Assembly (NCBI GenBank): GCA_045532455.1
Contig: JAZSFX010000047.1
Span: 12,980 to 76,979 of the forward strand
Source: Ornithomonoglobus_A sp045532455
Lineage (GTDB): Bacteria > Bacillota > Clostridia > UBA1381
Reading direction: 5' to 3'
Length of the DNA: 64,000 nt
Position 1 is the first letter of the stretch. The number at the start of each line of letters is the position of its first letter. The notes under the pieces are model-generated. The model saw only the letters and a list, made by a program, of their open reading frames with translations. It was not told where the DNA came from and did no database searches. Shown here piece after piece: positions 15,634-26,700 of this stretch. A program made the translations under genes and the position numbers.

Positions 15634-17883
15634 ATGTTTAACGAAGCGTGGAAAGATTTTAAACGCAACAAATGGCAGGAGGACATAGATGTCCGAGATT
15701 TTATTCAAACTAATTTTACTGCATACGAGGGCGACAACTCGTTTTTGGCAGATGCAACAGAAGCAACAAATAAGCTTTGGGGAATTTTAAAGGACCTTCA
15801 AAAAGAGGAAAGGGCAAAAGGCGGAGTATTGGATATGGATACTAATGTTGTATCTTCAATTACATCGCACGGTCCGGGATATATAAAGGAAGAATTAAAA
15901 GACCTTGAGCAAGTTGTCGGCTTGCAGACCGATAAACCGTTAAAAAGAGCATTTATGCCGTTTGGCGGTATACGTATGGCAGAGGAAGCATGCAAAAACT
16001 ACGGATATGAGCCCGACGCTGAGATGCACAAGATATTTACAAAATATCACAAAACACACAATCAGGGCGTGTTTGATGCATACACAGACGAAATGCGTCT
16101 TGCAAGAAAAAATAAGATTATAACAGGTCTTCCCGATGCATATGCAAGAGGAAGAATTGTAGGTGACTACAGACGTGTTGCTCTATACGGTATAGATTTT
16201 CTTATGGAGAAAAAGGCTGAGGATTTCAAAAACTGCGGCGGAAAGACAATGACAGATAACGTAATCCGCTTAAGAGAAGAAATTCAGGAGCAATACAGAG
16301 CGCTTGGTCAGATGAAAGAAATGGCACAAAGCTATGGTTATGATATTTCAAAGCCTGCTAAAACTGCAAAAGAAGCAGTACAGTGGCTGTATTTTGGATA
16401 TTTGAGTGCAGTAAAGACACAAAACGGTGCTGCAATGAGTGTGGGAAGAATTTCTACATTCCTTGATATATACATTAACCGTGATTTACAAAACGGTGTA
16501 ATTACAGAAACGGAGGCACAGGAATTAATCGACCATCTTGTTATGAAGTTCAGAATGGTTAAGTTCGCAAGAACACCATCGTATAACGAGCTTTTCTCGG
16601 GCGACCCTGTATGGGCAACTCTTGAGGTTGGCGGAATTGGTCAGGATGGCAGACATATGGTTACCAAAAACGACTTCCGATTCTTGCATACATTAGAAAA
16701 TATGGGACCATCACCTGAGCCGAACTTAACAGTTTTGTATTCTTCAAGACTTCCTGAAACATTTAAGAAGTATGCGTCATTCATTTCTATTGAGACAAGC
16801 TCTGTACAGTACGAAAATGATGATGTTATGCGCCCTGTATGGGGAGACGATTACTCAATCTGTTGTTGTGTATCTGCAACTCAGACAGGTAAGGAACTGC
16901 AGTTCTTTGGAGCAAGAGCAAACCTTGCAAAATGTTTGTTATATGCCATGAACGGTGGTGTTGACGCAAAAACAAAGCAACAGGTAGGTCCTGCATACAA
17001 AGGCATCACAGATGAATATCTCGATTACGATGACGTTATGGAAAAATACGACAAGATGATGGATTGGCTTGCCGAATTATACGTAAACACACTAAACGTC
17101 ATTCACTATATGCACGATAAATATTACTACGAGGCAGCTGAGCTTGCACTTATAGATACCGACTTAAGACGTACCTTTGCAACAGGTATCGCAGGTTTCT
17201 CACACGTGGTTGACTCATTAAGTGCAATCAAATACGCAAAGGTTAAAACAATACGTGATGAAGATGGAATTATTGTTGATTTCGAAACAACAGGCGACTT
17301 CCCACGATACGGAAATGATGATGATAGAGCTGACGATATAGCAGTATGGCTTTTGAAGACATTTATGAACAAACTAAGAAAGCATCACACATACAGAGAC
17401 TCTGAGCCTACAACATCAATCTTAACAATAACATCTAACGTAGTATACGGAAAGGCTACCGCTGCACTTCCTGACGGAAGAAAGGGAGGAGAGCCGCTTT
17501 CACCAGGTGCAAATCCAAGCTACGGAGCAGAAAAGAACGGACTATTAGCATCGCTTAACTCTGTTGCAAAGCTTCCTTATGAATATGCGCTCGACGGTAT
17601 TTCCAATACTCAGACAATAAGTCCTGAAGCTTTGGGACACGACATTGATGAGCAGACAAACAATCTTGTAAATGTATTGGACGGATACTTCAACCAGGGT
17701 GCACATCACCTTAACGTTAACGTATTCGGTACAGAAAAGCTTATTGATGCAATGGAACACCCCGAAAAAGAAGAGTATGCAAACTTTACAATAAGAGTTT
17801 CGGGCTATGCAGTTAAGTTTATAGACTTAACACGCGAGCAGCAGATGGACGTTATTGCAAGAACATGTCATAAGTCTATGTAA
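15634..17883 (+). CDS. pflB: Formate C-acetyltransferase (pyruvate formate-lyase)
   Basis: 749 residues from the ATG at 15634, with AAGGAGG 7 nt upstream. The glycyl-radical enzyme turns pyruvate and CoA into acetyl-CoA and formate without oxygen. The thiyl cysteines are in SICCCVSATQTG (C410-C412; three in a row, where E. coli has two), and the radical glycine is G724 in RVSGYAV near the C-terminus. The substrate region GDPVWATLEVGGIGQDG is intact. pflA follows by 17 nt. Length and motifs are close to E. coli PflB (760 residues). Confidence 0.98.
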   Translation: MFNEAWKDFKRNKWQEDIDVRDFIQTNFTAYEGDNSFLADATEATNKLWGILKDLQKEERAKGGVLDMDTNVVSSITSHGPGYIKEELKDLEQVVGLQTDKPLKRAFMPFGGIRMAEEACKNYGYEPDAEMHKIFTKYHKTHNQGVFDAYTDEMRLARKNKIITGLPDAYARGRIVGDYRRVALYGIDFLMEKKAEDFKNCGGKTMTDNVIRLREEIQEQYRALGQMKEMAQSYGYDISKPAKTAKEAVQWLYFGYLSAVKTQNGAAMSVGRISTFLDIYINRDLQNGVITETEAQELIDHLVMKFRMVKFARTPSYNELFSGDPVWATLEVGGIGQDGRHMVTKNDFRFLHTLENMGPSPEPNLTVLYSSRLPETFKKYASFISIETSSVQYENDDVMRPVWGDDYSICCCVSATQTGKELQFFGARANLAKCLLYAMNGGVDAKTKQQVGPAYKGITDEYLDYDDVMEKYDKMMDWLAELYVNTLNVIHYMHDKYYYEAAELALIDTDLRRTFATGIAGFSHVVDSLSAIKYAKVKTIRDEDGIIVDFETTGDFPRYGNDDDRADDIAVWLLKTFMNKLRKHHTYRDSEPTTSILTITSNVVYGKATAALPDGRKGGEPLSPGANPSYGAEKNGLLASLNSVAKLPYEYALDGISNTQTISPEALGHDIDEQTNNLVNVLDGYFNQGAHHLNVNVFGTEKLIDAMEHPEKEEYANFTIRVSGYAVKFIDLTREQQMDVIARTCHKSM

Positions 17884-17900
17884 TATTAAAGGATTTAAAA

Positions 17901-18623
17901 ATGATTGGATATATTCATTCAACGGAGAGCTTCGGGTCTGTAGACGGACCCGGAGTTCGTTTCGTTATATTCACTTCAGGGTGTCCCATGCGTTGCAAAT
18001 TCTGCCACAACCCTGACACATGGAATATAAAAAACGGTGAGGCAACAACTCCCGATGAGCTATTAAAAAAAGCAATAAGATACAAATCATATTGGAAGGA
18101 TATGGGAGGTATAACCGTCAGTGGCGGCGAGCCTCTTTTTCAGCTTGATTTTTTGTGTGAATTGTTCGAAAAAGCAAAAAAAATGGGAATACACACAGTG
18201 CTTGATACAAGCGGACAACCGTTCACACGCGACACTGCTTTTTTAGAAAAATTCAATAACCTTATGCAAAATACCGACCTCGTTATGCTTGATATAAAGC
18301 ATATTGATGATGAGGGACACAAAAATTTGACGGGACACACAAATAAAAACATACTCGATATGGCAAGATATTTATCGGAAATAAATAAGAGTGTGTGGAT
18401 AAGGCATGTGCTAGTACCAACAGTAAATGACGACGAGGAAAGTCTTAAAAAGCTCAAAAGCTTTATAGGGACACTAAATAATGTAGAAAAAATTGAGGTT
18501 TTGCCATATCACACTCTTGGGGTACAAAAATGGAAAGAGCTTGGCATAAAATATGAACTTGAGGGGATAGAGAGCGCAACGCAGGAAATGGTTGATAAGG
18601 CATACAGAATTCTTGAGGGTTAA
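17901..18623 (+). CDS. pflA: Pyruvate formate-lyase activating enzyme
   Basis: 240 residues. A radical SAM enzyme that puts the glycyl radical on PflB. The cluster motif CPMRCKFC uses C28, C32 and C35; GSVDGPGVRFVIF precedes it and TVSGGEPLFQLDF follows, all typical of PFL activases. AAAGGA is ahead of the ATG. Co-transcribed with pflB. Confidence 0.97.
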   Translation: MIGYIHSTESFGSVDGPGVRFVIFTSGCPMRCKFCHNPDTWNIKNGEATTPDELLKKAIRYKSYWKDMGGITVSGGEPLFQLDFLCELFEKAKKMGIHTVLDTSGQPFTRDTAFLEKFNNLMQNTDLVMLDIKHIDDEGHKNLTGHTNKNILDMARYLSEINKSVWIRHVLVPTVNDDEESLKKLKSFIGTLNNVEKIEVLPYHTLGVQKWKELGIKYELEGIESATQEMVDKAYRILEG

Positions 18624-18654
18624 ATAGCAATTACTCCCATGCAAGAAATAACCA

Positions 18655-18683
18655 TTGACTAATCCAGGCAAATAGTGTATAAT
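18655..18683 (+). promoter_or_regulatory. Promoter of the transglycosylase gene
   Basis: TTGACT (18655-18660) and TATAAT (18678-18683), 17-nt spacer. Confidence 0.85.
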
Positions 18684-18723
18684 GTTCTTGTAGCGTAAAA
18701 AACAATAGAAAGGAATTTTTGAT

Positions 18724-19713
18724 GTGAAAAAGAAAATTACGTCATTTTTATGTGTCCTTGCTATTTCGTTTTCGTCTTTGAGTGCCTTTGCACAAGGTGC
18801 AATTCCCGACCATCGCGGAACAAGCACCGATGAAATTGATGTAGGGATAATGTCTGTGAATTCGTATGTTAAATCGTATTTTGAATTATTCGAAAAATAT
18901 GGAAACCAATATGGAGTAGACCCCAATATCTTAGCGGCAATATGCCAGCAGGAGTCGTCGGGAATAAATTGGAGTCATAGAGCCGACGGTTCAGAAATGC
19001 CTGCATGGGGAATTATGCAGATAGAAAGAACAAACGAAAAAGCATTTGCAAAATTCGGTCTCGAAACAACGGGCGAAGAATGGACTCTTGAGGACCGCTT
19101 AGACCCTGAAAAGAGCATTGCGTTTGCTTCGATGCTCGTGGCAGAGCTTTTGGCAGCATATGATTGCGACTACGTAAAAATGCTTCAGGGCTATAACTTT
19201 GGTCAACCTGTCCTTGATAAAATCATAGAGGCAACAGGCGAAGAGTGGATGGCAGAGCGCGAAAATGCAGTAGATTATATCGAAAACTGGCCATACGAAA
19301 CCTATGGGGACAAATTATACGTTGAAAGAGTTCTTGCATATTACCGACCTATAATGACTTATAAGGGTGCTAAGGTAAGAGTAAACGGAGAGCTTGTTCA
19401 TTTCAAAAATCAGTACCCGATAATTGAAGATGAGCGTACTCTTATTCCCGTAAGAGGCTTATTCGAAAAGCTTGGTGCAAAGGTCAGCTGGAACGAAAAG
19501 AAATACGAGGTAACAATTTCGTATGACGGAACAACTGTTATTATTCCTATCGGCGAAAATTATACATACGTCAATGGAGAACAAAAACCCCTTGATGTAT
19601 ATGCACGCCTCACAAACGGAAGAACAATGATTCCGCTGAGGTTTGTTATGGACTGTCTTGGCTTTGAAGTAGAATGGGAAGAAGAGACAAGAACAGTAAA
19701 TGTAATAGCATAA
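18724..19713 (+). CDS. Secreted lytic transglycosylase with copper-amine-oxidase-N-like domain
   Basis: 329 residues, GTG start with AAAGGA upstream. Residues 1-25 are a signal peptide ending near AFA-QG. Residues about 60-190 are an SLT-type lysozyme fold: ILAAICQQESSGINW carries the catalytic glutamate, and PAWGIMQIE and MLQGYNFG follow the family pattern. Residues about 220-329 form a copper amine oxidase N-terminal-like domain (RTLIPVRGLFEKLGAKVSW and RTMIPLRFVMDCLGFEVEW, two half-repeats), which probably holds the protein at the wall. It would cleave peptidoglycan glycan strands outside the cell. It is monocistronic with its own promoter and terminator. Confidence 0.9.
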   Translation: MKKKITSFLCVLAISFSSLSAFAQGAIPDHRGTSTDEIDVGIMSVNSYVKSYFELFEKYGNQYGVDPNILAAICQQESSGINWSHRADGSEMPAWGIMQIERTNEKAFAKFGLETTGEEWTLEDRLDPEKSIAFASMLVAELLAAYDCDYVKMLQGYNFGQPVLDKIIEATGEEWMAERENAVDYIENWPYETYGDKLYVERVLAYYRPIMTYKGAKVRVNGELVHFKNQYPIIEDERTLIPVRGLFEKLGAKVSWNEKKYEVTISYDGTTVIIPIGENYTYVNGEQKPLDVYARLTNGRTMIPLRFVMDCLGFEVEWEEETRTVNVIA

Positions 19714-19724
19714 AGATGAATATA

Positions 19725-19770
19725 AAAACACGGAACATCTGCAAAATGGCAGTATGTTCCGTGTTTTTTT
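19725..19770 (+). terminator. Terminator of the transglycosylase gene
   Basis: AACACGGAACAT pairs with ATGTTCCGTGTT, followed by a long T run. Confidence 0.9.
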
Positions 19771-19802
19771 AATATCGTTTTTAAAAATGTAAAAATCAGG
19801 TA

Positions 19803-19831
19803 TTGACACAAATGGAAATTTGTGTTATAAT
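19803..19831 (+). promoter_or_regulatory. Promoter of rpoB-rpoC
   Basis: Perfect TTGACA (19803-19808) and TATAAT (19826-19831), 17-nt spacer. The spacer contains an inverted repeat (ACAAAT ... ATTTGT). It lies about 85 nt before rpoB, directly after the upstream gene's terminator. Confidence 0.93.
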
Positions 19832-19918
19832 TATAAACTGTATAAATAGCGCCAAAATTGGCAGACAAGCTGTTTTGGTAATAAATTAAGGATTTTTAAA
19901 ATGAGGTGATTAGCTAAA

Positions 19919-22900
19919 ATGATTCACGAAATCAAAGCCGGAAAGAATACCCGTCTGAGCTACTCAAAGATTAAAGAGCCATTAGAAATGCCTAATCTTA
20001 TCGAAGTTCAGAAAAATTCCTACAAATGGTTTATCGAGGAGGGACTAAAAGAAGTATTTCACGATATTTCTCCCATAACTGACCATGCAGGAAAGTTAAG
20101 TCTTGAATTTTTCGACTACAAACTTGAATACAATCCAAAGTATACAGTCGAGGAATGTAAAGAAAGAGATGCAAAATACGCAGCTCCTCTAAAAGTAAGC
20201 GTAAGACTTGTTAATATGGAAACAGGCGAAATTAAGGAGCAAGAAATATTTATGGGCGATTTCCCGCTTATGACAGAGCAGGGAACATTTATCATAAATG
20301 GTGCAGAGCGTGTTATTGTATCACAGCTTGTACGTTCACCCGGAATGTATTATGAATTCCAGAGAGATAAGTCAGGTAAGCCTTTATATGCATCAACTGT
20401 TATTCCATACAGAGGTGCATGGCTTGAATACGAAACAGACTCAAATGACGTATTCTCAATAAGAATAGACAGAACAAGAAAGCTCCCCGTTACAGTATTT
20501 TTAAGAGCGATGGGGCTTGGTTCTAATGCAGACATTTTGGAAATGTTCGGTGATGATGTGCGCATAACATCAACACTTGCAAAGGATACAACCGCATCAC
20601 GTGAAGAAGGTCTTCTTGAGATATACAAGAGATTAAGACCGGGTGAGCCTTTGAACGTTGAAAGTGCAGAATCACTTCTTATGAATATGTTCTTCGACCC
20701 AAAACGTTACGATTTGGCAAGAGTAGGACGTTATAAGTTCGATAAAAAGGTTGCTATATCTGCAAGAATTAAAAATCACGTTGCAGCAGAGGCGGTAGTT
20801 GACCCTCAAACAGGCGAAATAATTGCCGAAAAGGGCGAAAAAATCAGTGCCGAAAAAGCAGACAAAATCGAAAGACTTGGTATAAACAAGGTTGAACTTC
20901 TTATCGAAGACAAGCAGGTAAGAGTATTCTCAAACAACACTGTTTATATAGAAGATTTTGTTGACTTTGATATAAGCGAATATCACTTAAGAAAAGTAAG
21001 CAAAGCAGTTCTTGACGAAATCCTTGAAGAAAACAAAACAGAAGAAGATATAAAAGAAGCAATAAGACTAAGAATAGACGAGTTAAGTCCAAAGCATATC
21101 ACAAGAGACGATATGTTTGCTTCAATAAACTATGTACTAACACTTGCTATGGGAACAGGTACCATAGACGATATCGACCACTTGGGTAACAGACGTTTAA
21201 GAAGTGTTGGCGAATTGTTGCAAAACCAGATAAGAATAGGTCTTTCACGTATGGAGAGAACTGTAAGAGAAAGAATGTCTACACAGGAGATGGATATTAT
21301 TACTCCGTCATCTCTTATTAACATAAGACCTGTTGCAGCAACAATCAATGAGTTCTTTGGTTCATCGCAGCTTTCACAGTTCATGGACCAGCCAAACCCA
21401 CTGGCAGAACTAAGACATAAGAGAAGAATTTCAGCATTAGGTCCTGGCGGTCTTTCAAGAGAAAGAGCGGGCTTCGAAGTAAGAGACGTTCACTATTCTC
21501 ACTACGGAAGAATGTGTCCGATAGAAACTCCTGAAGGTCCTAACATCGGTCTTATTACATCACTTGCAACCTTTGCAAGAATTGACGAGTACGGATTTAT
21601 CGAAGCACCGTACAGACGTGTTGATAAAGAAACAGGCCGCGTAACAGACGAAATATTATATATGACAGCTGATATAGAAGATGACTATATCATAGCTCAG
21701 GCAAACGAGCCATTAGATAGCGAGGGACACTTCCTCGATAAAAAGGTTTCGGCGCGTTTTCGAGACGAGATTGTAGAAGTTGCGCCCGACAGAATAGACT
21801 ATATGGACGTATCTCCAAGACAGCTTGTATCTGTTGTAACTGCTTGTATTCCGTTCCTTGAAAACGACGACGCTAACCGTGCGCTGATGGGCTCAAACAT
21901 GCAGTGTCAGGCAGTGCCGCTTTTAACAACAGACTCACCAATCGTTGGTACAGGTATGGAGCATAAGGTTGCACAGGACTCAGGTAGTGCAGTTTTAGCA
22001 AAAGAAGACGGTGTTGTAGAAAAGGTTGACTCCGACAGAATCATCATAAAGGGTGAAAGCGGAACAAAGCATACACACAAGCTTATTAAGTTCACACGTT
22101 CAAACCAATCAACATGTATTAACCAGAAGCCTATCGTAAAGGTTGGCGAAAAGGTAAAGAGAAACGATATAATTGCCGATGGTCCTGCTATGGATAACGG
22201 TGAATTGGCTCTTGGTAAGAACATTCTTATCGGATTTATGACCTGGGAGGGTTATAACTACGAGGACGCTGTTCTTATAAGCGAAGAGCTTGTTATGAAT
22301 GACGTATTTACTTCTATTCATATGGAGGAGTATGAATGTGAAGCAAGAGATACAAAGCTTGGCCCCGAAGAAATCACAAGAGACGTACCAAACGTTGGCG
22401 AGGATATGCTCAAAAATCTTGACGAAAACGGTATTATCCGCATAGGTGCAGAGGTAAAGCCTGGCGACATTCTTGTTGGTAAGGTTACACCTAAGGGTGA
22501 AACAGAGCTTACTGCCGAGGAAAGACTTCTAAGAGCAATCTTTGGCGAAAAGGCAAGAGAAGTAAGAGATACTTCACTAAGAGTTCCGCACGGAGAAAGC
22601 GGTATCATAGTAGACGTAAAGAAATTCACACGCGAAAACAGCGACGAGCTTTCACCTGGTGTAAACGAGGTTGTATGCTGCTACATCGCACAAAAGAGAA
22701 AAATCTCTGTCGGCGATAAGATGGCGGGCCGTCATGGTAATAAGGGTGTTGTTTCGAGAGTGCTTCCAAAAGAGGATATGCCTTTCTTAGAAGACGGAAC
22801 ACCACTACAAATTGTGCTTAACCCACTTGGCGTACCTTCACGTATGAATATTGGACAGGTGCTCGAAATGCACTTGGGTTATGCTTACAGATGTCTATCA

Positions 22901-23749
22901 CTAAAAACAAGAGAACAGCTTGAAAGTATGGTGCTTGATGAGCACTTTAAGCAAGAACTTCTAAAGGCTCAGGAGCACAAGAGAGAAGACAGATTTATTA
23001 AGATAGCAACTCCCGTATTTGGCGGTGCAGAAGATGATGACATTAAGCTTGCATTCAAGGAAGCAGGTCTTAGTGAAACATACAAATCAACCGTATATGA
23101 CGGAAGAACAGGCGAAAAGTTTGATAACGACGTTACTGTTGGTGTGATGTACTATCTAAAGCTTCACCATCTTGTTGACGATAAAATCCATGCAAGATCA
23201 ACAGGTCCATACTCACTTGTTACGCAACAGCCTCTTGGCGGTAAAGCTCAGTTTGGTGGTCAGCGTTTCGGTGAAATGGAAGTTTGGGCACTCGAGGCTT
23301 ACGGTGCTGCATACACACTTCAGGAAATATTGACAGTTAAATCTGACGATATTGTAGGTCGTGTAAAGACTTATGAGTCTATCGTAAAGGGCGAAAACAT
23401 ACCGCGTTCAGGTATACCTGAATCATTTAAGGTACTTGTTAAGGAATTGCAATCACTTGCACTCGATGTAAGAATTCTTAACAAGGATATGGAAGAAATC
23501 GACCTTGATGCTTCATTTGAAGATGATGACGACGAAGGCGTTATAGATGCAAGAAACGAATACAGGGAAACTATGGAAGAAGCCCAAGGGTATACCGACA
23601 GCTTTGGAGAAGAAGACCTGGATAGTGCAAATATGGTGCTTGACGGCGAAGACTATGATGATGAAGATGATGAGTCAGAGGATATTTACGATGACGAATA
23701 CGACATCGATTCTGAGGATTCTTCCTTCGATGAAGATTTAGATTCATAA
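19919..23749 (+). CDS. rpoB: RNA polymerase beta subunit
   Basis: 1276 residues. The beta subunit forms one pincer of RNA polymerase and part of the active site. The rifampicin region (about residues 478-515) reads FFGSSQLSQFMDQPNPLAELRHKRRISALGPGGL, shown here in brief: the D, H and S positions linked to resistance are wild type. The magnesium/nucleotide region GDKMAGRHGNKGVVS is intact. The last 85 or so residues are a strongly acidic tail of D and E runs that extends beyond the usual end of the protein. rpoB is not preceded by rplJ-rplL but by its own promoter; rpoC follows in 18 nt. Confidence 0.98.
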   Translation: MIHEIKAGKNTRLSYSKIKEPLEMPNLIEVQKNSYKWFIEEGLKEVFHDISPITDHAGKLSLEFFDYKLEYNPKYTVEECKERDAKYAAPLKVSVRLVNMETGEIKEQEIFMGDFPLMTEQGTFIINGAERVIVSQLVRSPGMYYEFQRDKSGKPLYASTVIPYRGAWLEYETDSNDVFSIRIDRTRKLPVTVFLRAMGLGSNADILEMFGDDVRITSTLAKDTTASREEGLLEIYKRLRPGEPLNVESAESLLMNMFFDPKRYDLARVGRYKFDKKVAISARIKNHVAAEAVVDPQTGEIIAEKGEKISAEKADKIERLGINKVELLIEDKQVRVFSNNTVYIEDFVDFDISEYHLRKVSKAVLDEILEENKTEEDIKEAIRLRIDELSPKHITRDDMFASINYVLTLAMGTGTIDDIDHLGNRRLRSVGELLQNQIRIGLSRMERTVRERMSTQEMDIITPSSLINIRPVAATINEFFGSSQLSQFMDQPNPLAELRHKRRISALGPGGLSRERAGFEVRDVHYSHYGRMCPIETPEGPNIGLITSLATFARIDEYGFIEAPYRRVDKETGRVTDEILYMTADIEDDYIIAQANEPLDSEGHFLDKKVSARFRDEIVEVAPDRIDYMDVSPRQLVSVVTACIPFLENDDANRALMGSNMQCQAVPLLTTDSPIVGTGMEHKVAQDSGSAVLAKEDGVVEKVDSDRIIIKGESGTKHTHKLIKFTRSNQSTCINQKPIVKVGEKVKRNDIIADGPAMDNGELALGKNILIGFMTWEGYNYEDAVLISEELVMNDVFTSIHMEEYECEARDTKLGPEEITRDVPNVGEDMLKNLDENGIIRIGAEVKPGDILVGKVTPKGETELTAEERLLRAIFGEKAREVRDTSLRVPHGESGIIVDVKKFTRENSDELSPGVNEVVCCYIAQKRKISVGDKMAGRHGNKGVVSRVLPKEDMPFLEDGTPLQIVLNPLGVPSRMNIGQVLEMHLGYAYRCLSLKTREQLESMVLDEHFKQELLKAQEHKREDRFIKIATPVFGGAEDDDIKLAFKEAGLSETYKSTVYDGRTGEKFDNDVTVGVMYYLKLHHLVDDKIHARSTGPYSLVTQQPLGGKAQFGGQRFGEMEVWALEAYGAAYTLQEILTVKSDDIVGRVKTYESIVKGENIPRSGIPESFKVLVKELQSLALDVRILNKDMEEIDLDASFEDDDDEGVIDARNEYRETMEEAQGYTDSFGEEDLDSANMVLDGEDYDDEDDESEDIYDDEYDIDSEDSSFDEDLDS

Positions 23750-23767
23750 GGAGAGGGGAATAGATAT

Positions 23768-26700
23768 ATGTTAGAATTTAATAGTTTTGAAGCTATAAAA
23801 ATAGGTATCGCATCTCCCGAAACCATTCTTTCGTGGTCAAAGGGTGAGGTTACAAAGCCAGAAACAATAAACTATCGTACATTAAAGCCCGAAAAGGAAG
23901 GCTTATTCTGCGAAAAAATCTTTGGTCCTACAAAGGATTGGGAATGTCATTGCGGAAAGTATAAAAAGATAAGATACAAGGGAAAAGTCTGCGAGCGTTG
24001 CGGTGTTGAAGTTACAAAGTCTAAGGTCAGACGTGAAAGAATGGGACACATTGAGCTTGCAACTCCCGTATCACACATCTGGTACTTTAAGGGTGTTCCT
24101 TCATCAATCGGCTTAATGCTCGATATTTCACCAAGACATCTCGAAAAGGTTTTGTATTTTGCATCATATATAGTAACCGACAAGGGTACTTCAAATATGA
24201 TGGAAAGTCAGGTGCTTTCTGAGAGCGAATACAGAGAAGCGCGCGAAAAATACGGTGATACCTTCAGCGCCGGTATGGGAGCTGAGGCAGTAAAAGCACT
24301 TCTCGAAAAAATAGACGTAGAAAAGCTTTCAAGAGAGCTTAAGGCAGAACTCGAAACTGCACAAGGCCAAAAGAAAGCAAGAATAATAAAAAGACTCGAA
24401 ATTGTTGAGTCATTCAGGGTTTCGGGTAACCGTCCCGAATGGATGATTATGTCTGTAATTCCTGTAATTCCACCAGAATTAAGACCTATGGTACAGCTTG
24501 ACGGCGGACGTTTTGCAACATCTGACCTTAACGACTTATACCGTAGAGTAATAAACAGAAATAATCGTCTTAAGAAGCTATTAGAGCTTGGCGCGCCTGA
24601 TATTATCATAAGAAACGAAAAGAGAATGTTGCAAGAAGCAGTAGACGCCCTTATAAACAATGGCAGACGCGGCAGAGTTGTAACAGGCCCAGGTAACAGA
24701 CCGCTTAAATCTCTTTCGGATATGCTAAAGGGTAAGCAGGGACGATTCAGACAAAACCTGTTGGGTAAGCGTGTTGACTATTCAGGACGTAGCGTTATCG
24801 TAGTTGGTACCGAAATGAAGATTTATCAGTGCGGACTTCCAAAGGAAATGGCAATAGAACTCTTTAAGCCATTTGTTATGAAAGAGCTTGTTTCAAGAAA
24901 GCTTGCTCATAACATAAAGAGCGCAAAGAGAATGGTAGAAAAAACAAGACCAGAGGTGTGGGACGTTCTTGAAGATGTTATTAAAGAACATCCGGTATTA
25001 CTAAACCGTGCTCCTACACTTCACAGACTTGGTATTCAGGCATTTGAGCCAAGATTGGTTGAAGGTAGAGCCCTTAAGCTGCACCCACTTGTTTGTACTG
25101 CATATAATGCCGACTTCGACGGAGACCAGATGGCTGTTCACGTTCCTCTTTCACCTGAGGCACAGGCAGAAGCAAGATTTTTGATGCTTAGTGCTAATAA
25201 CCTGCTAAAACCTCAAGACGGTCATCCCGTTACTGTTCCTACTCAGGACATGATTTTGGGTAGTTATTATCTGACACTTCAAAAGGAAAACTACAAGCAG
25301 ATAATAGAAGAAATAGAAGAAAACGAGCCTAAGCTTGAATTAGTTGTAAAAGAAATTGCAGCAGACCCCGAATTTGAGGTCAAGGTATATGACGAAAACG
25401 AAGAAATAAAGGTATTTGATACTATAAACGACGTTTTGGCATATATGAAAGAAAACCCTGTAGTTCTTATGAACGAAACAAAGATTGCCGCAAACCCTGT
25501 TGTATTAAAAACAAGTGTTGGCGACATAAAGGTTTCTCTAAAGAGAGTAATGAACTTGCTTAAGAAGTATACAACAAAGGTATTCACTTCAAAAGAAGAA
25601 GCAATTCTTGCATATGCAAACGGAAGCATTACTCTGCACGAGCGAATCAAGTTTGTAAACAAAAAGACAATAGACGGAGTCGAGAAAGAAAAGCTTATTG
25701 ATGGTACAGTAGGTCTTATCATATTCAACGATAATATTCCTCAGGATATTAATTATTGTGTGAGAAAGACAGAGGACGATATGTTTAAGCTCGAAGTTGA
25801 CGAGGTTGTAGGCAAGAGTCAGCTTGGCAAGATAATCGATAAGTGTATACGTGCTCACGGTACTTCAGTAACTGCCGAAGTTCTTGATAAAATCAAGGAA
25901 ACAGGCTACAAGTATTCAACTAAGGGCGCAATAACAGTTGCGGTAACAGATATTCACGTTCCCGAAAAGAAAAAGGAAATACTTGCCGAGGCAGAAAAGC
26001 AGGTCGACGCAGTAATGAACAAGTATCGTTTTGGTATGTTAACAGACGAAGAACGATACAAGGAAGTTATAAAAATCTGGGCAGACGCGTCATCACAGGT
26101 TACAGACGCCATGATGAAACACCTGGGCGAATTTAACCCAATCTTTATGATGGCAGATTCAGGAGCCCGTGGTAGCACAAACCAGATAAGACAACTTGCT
26201 GCTATGCGTGGTCTTATGGCCGATACACAGGGACGTACTGTCGAAATTCCTATCAGAGCTAACTTCCGTGAGGGTCTTAACGTATTGGAATACTTTATTT
26301 CATCTCACGGTGCAAGAAAAGGTCTTACAGATACAGCTTTGAGAACTGCCGACTCAGGTTACCTTACAAGACGTCTTGTTGACGTATCACAAGACGTTAT
26401 CGTAAGAGAAGTTGACTGTGGTACAGAGCGCGGTGAATGGATGGCAGAAATTACCGACGGTAAAGAAAGCATTGAGCCGCTGTACGACCGTATCGTAGGC
26501 CGTATTGCAATGGAAGATGTACTTCACCCCGAAACAAACGAGGTACTTGCAAAGGGCGGCGAGCTGATTAGCGAAATCCAGGCAGATAACATTGTAAAAG
26601 CCGGAATAGAAAAGGTATATATAAGAAGTGTTCTTACATGTCAATCAAGAATTGGTGTGTGTGCTAAGTGTTACGGTACAAACCTTGCAACAGGCGAGCT

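Noticed and set aside
21353..21470. Rifampicin-resistance changes in rpoB
   Set aside because: The D, H and S positions in the resistance cluster are the sensitive type.
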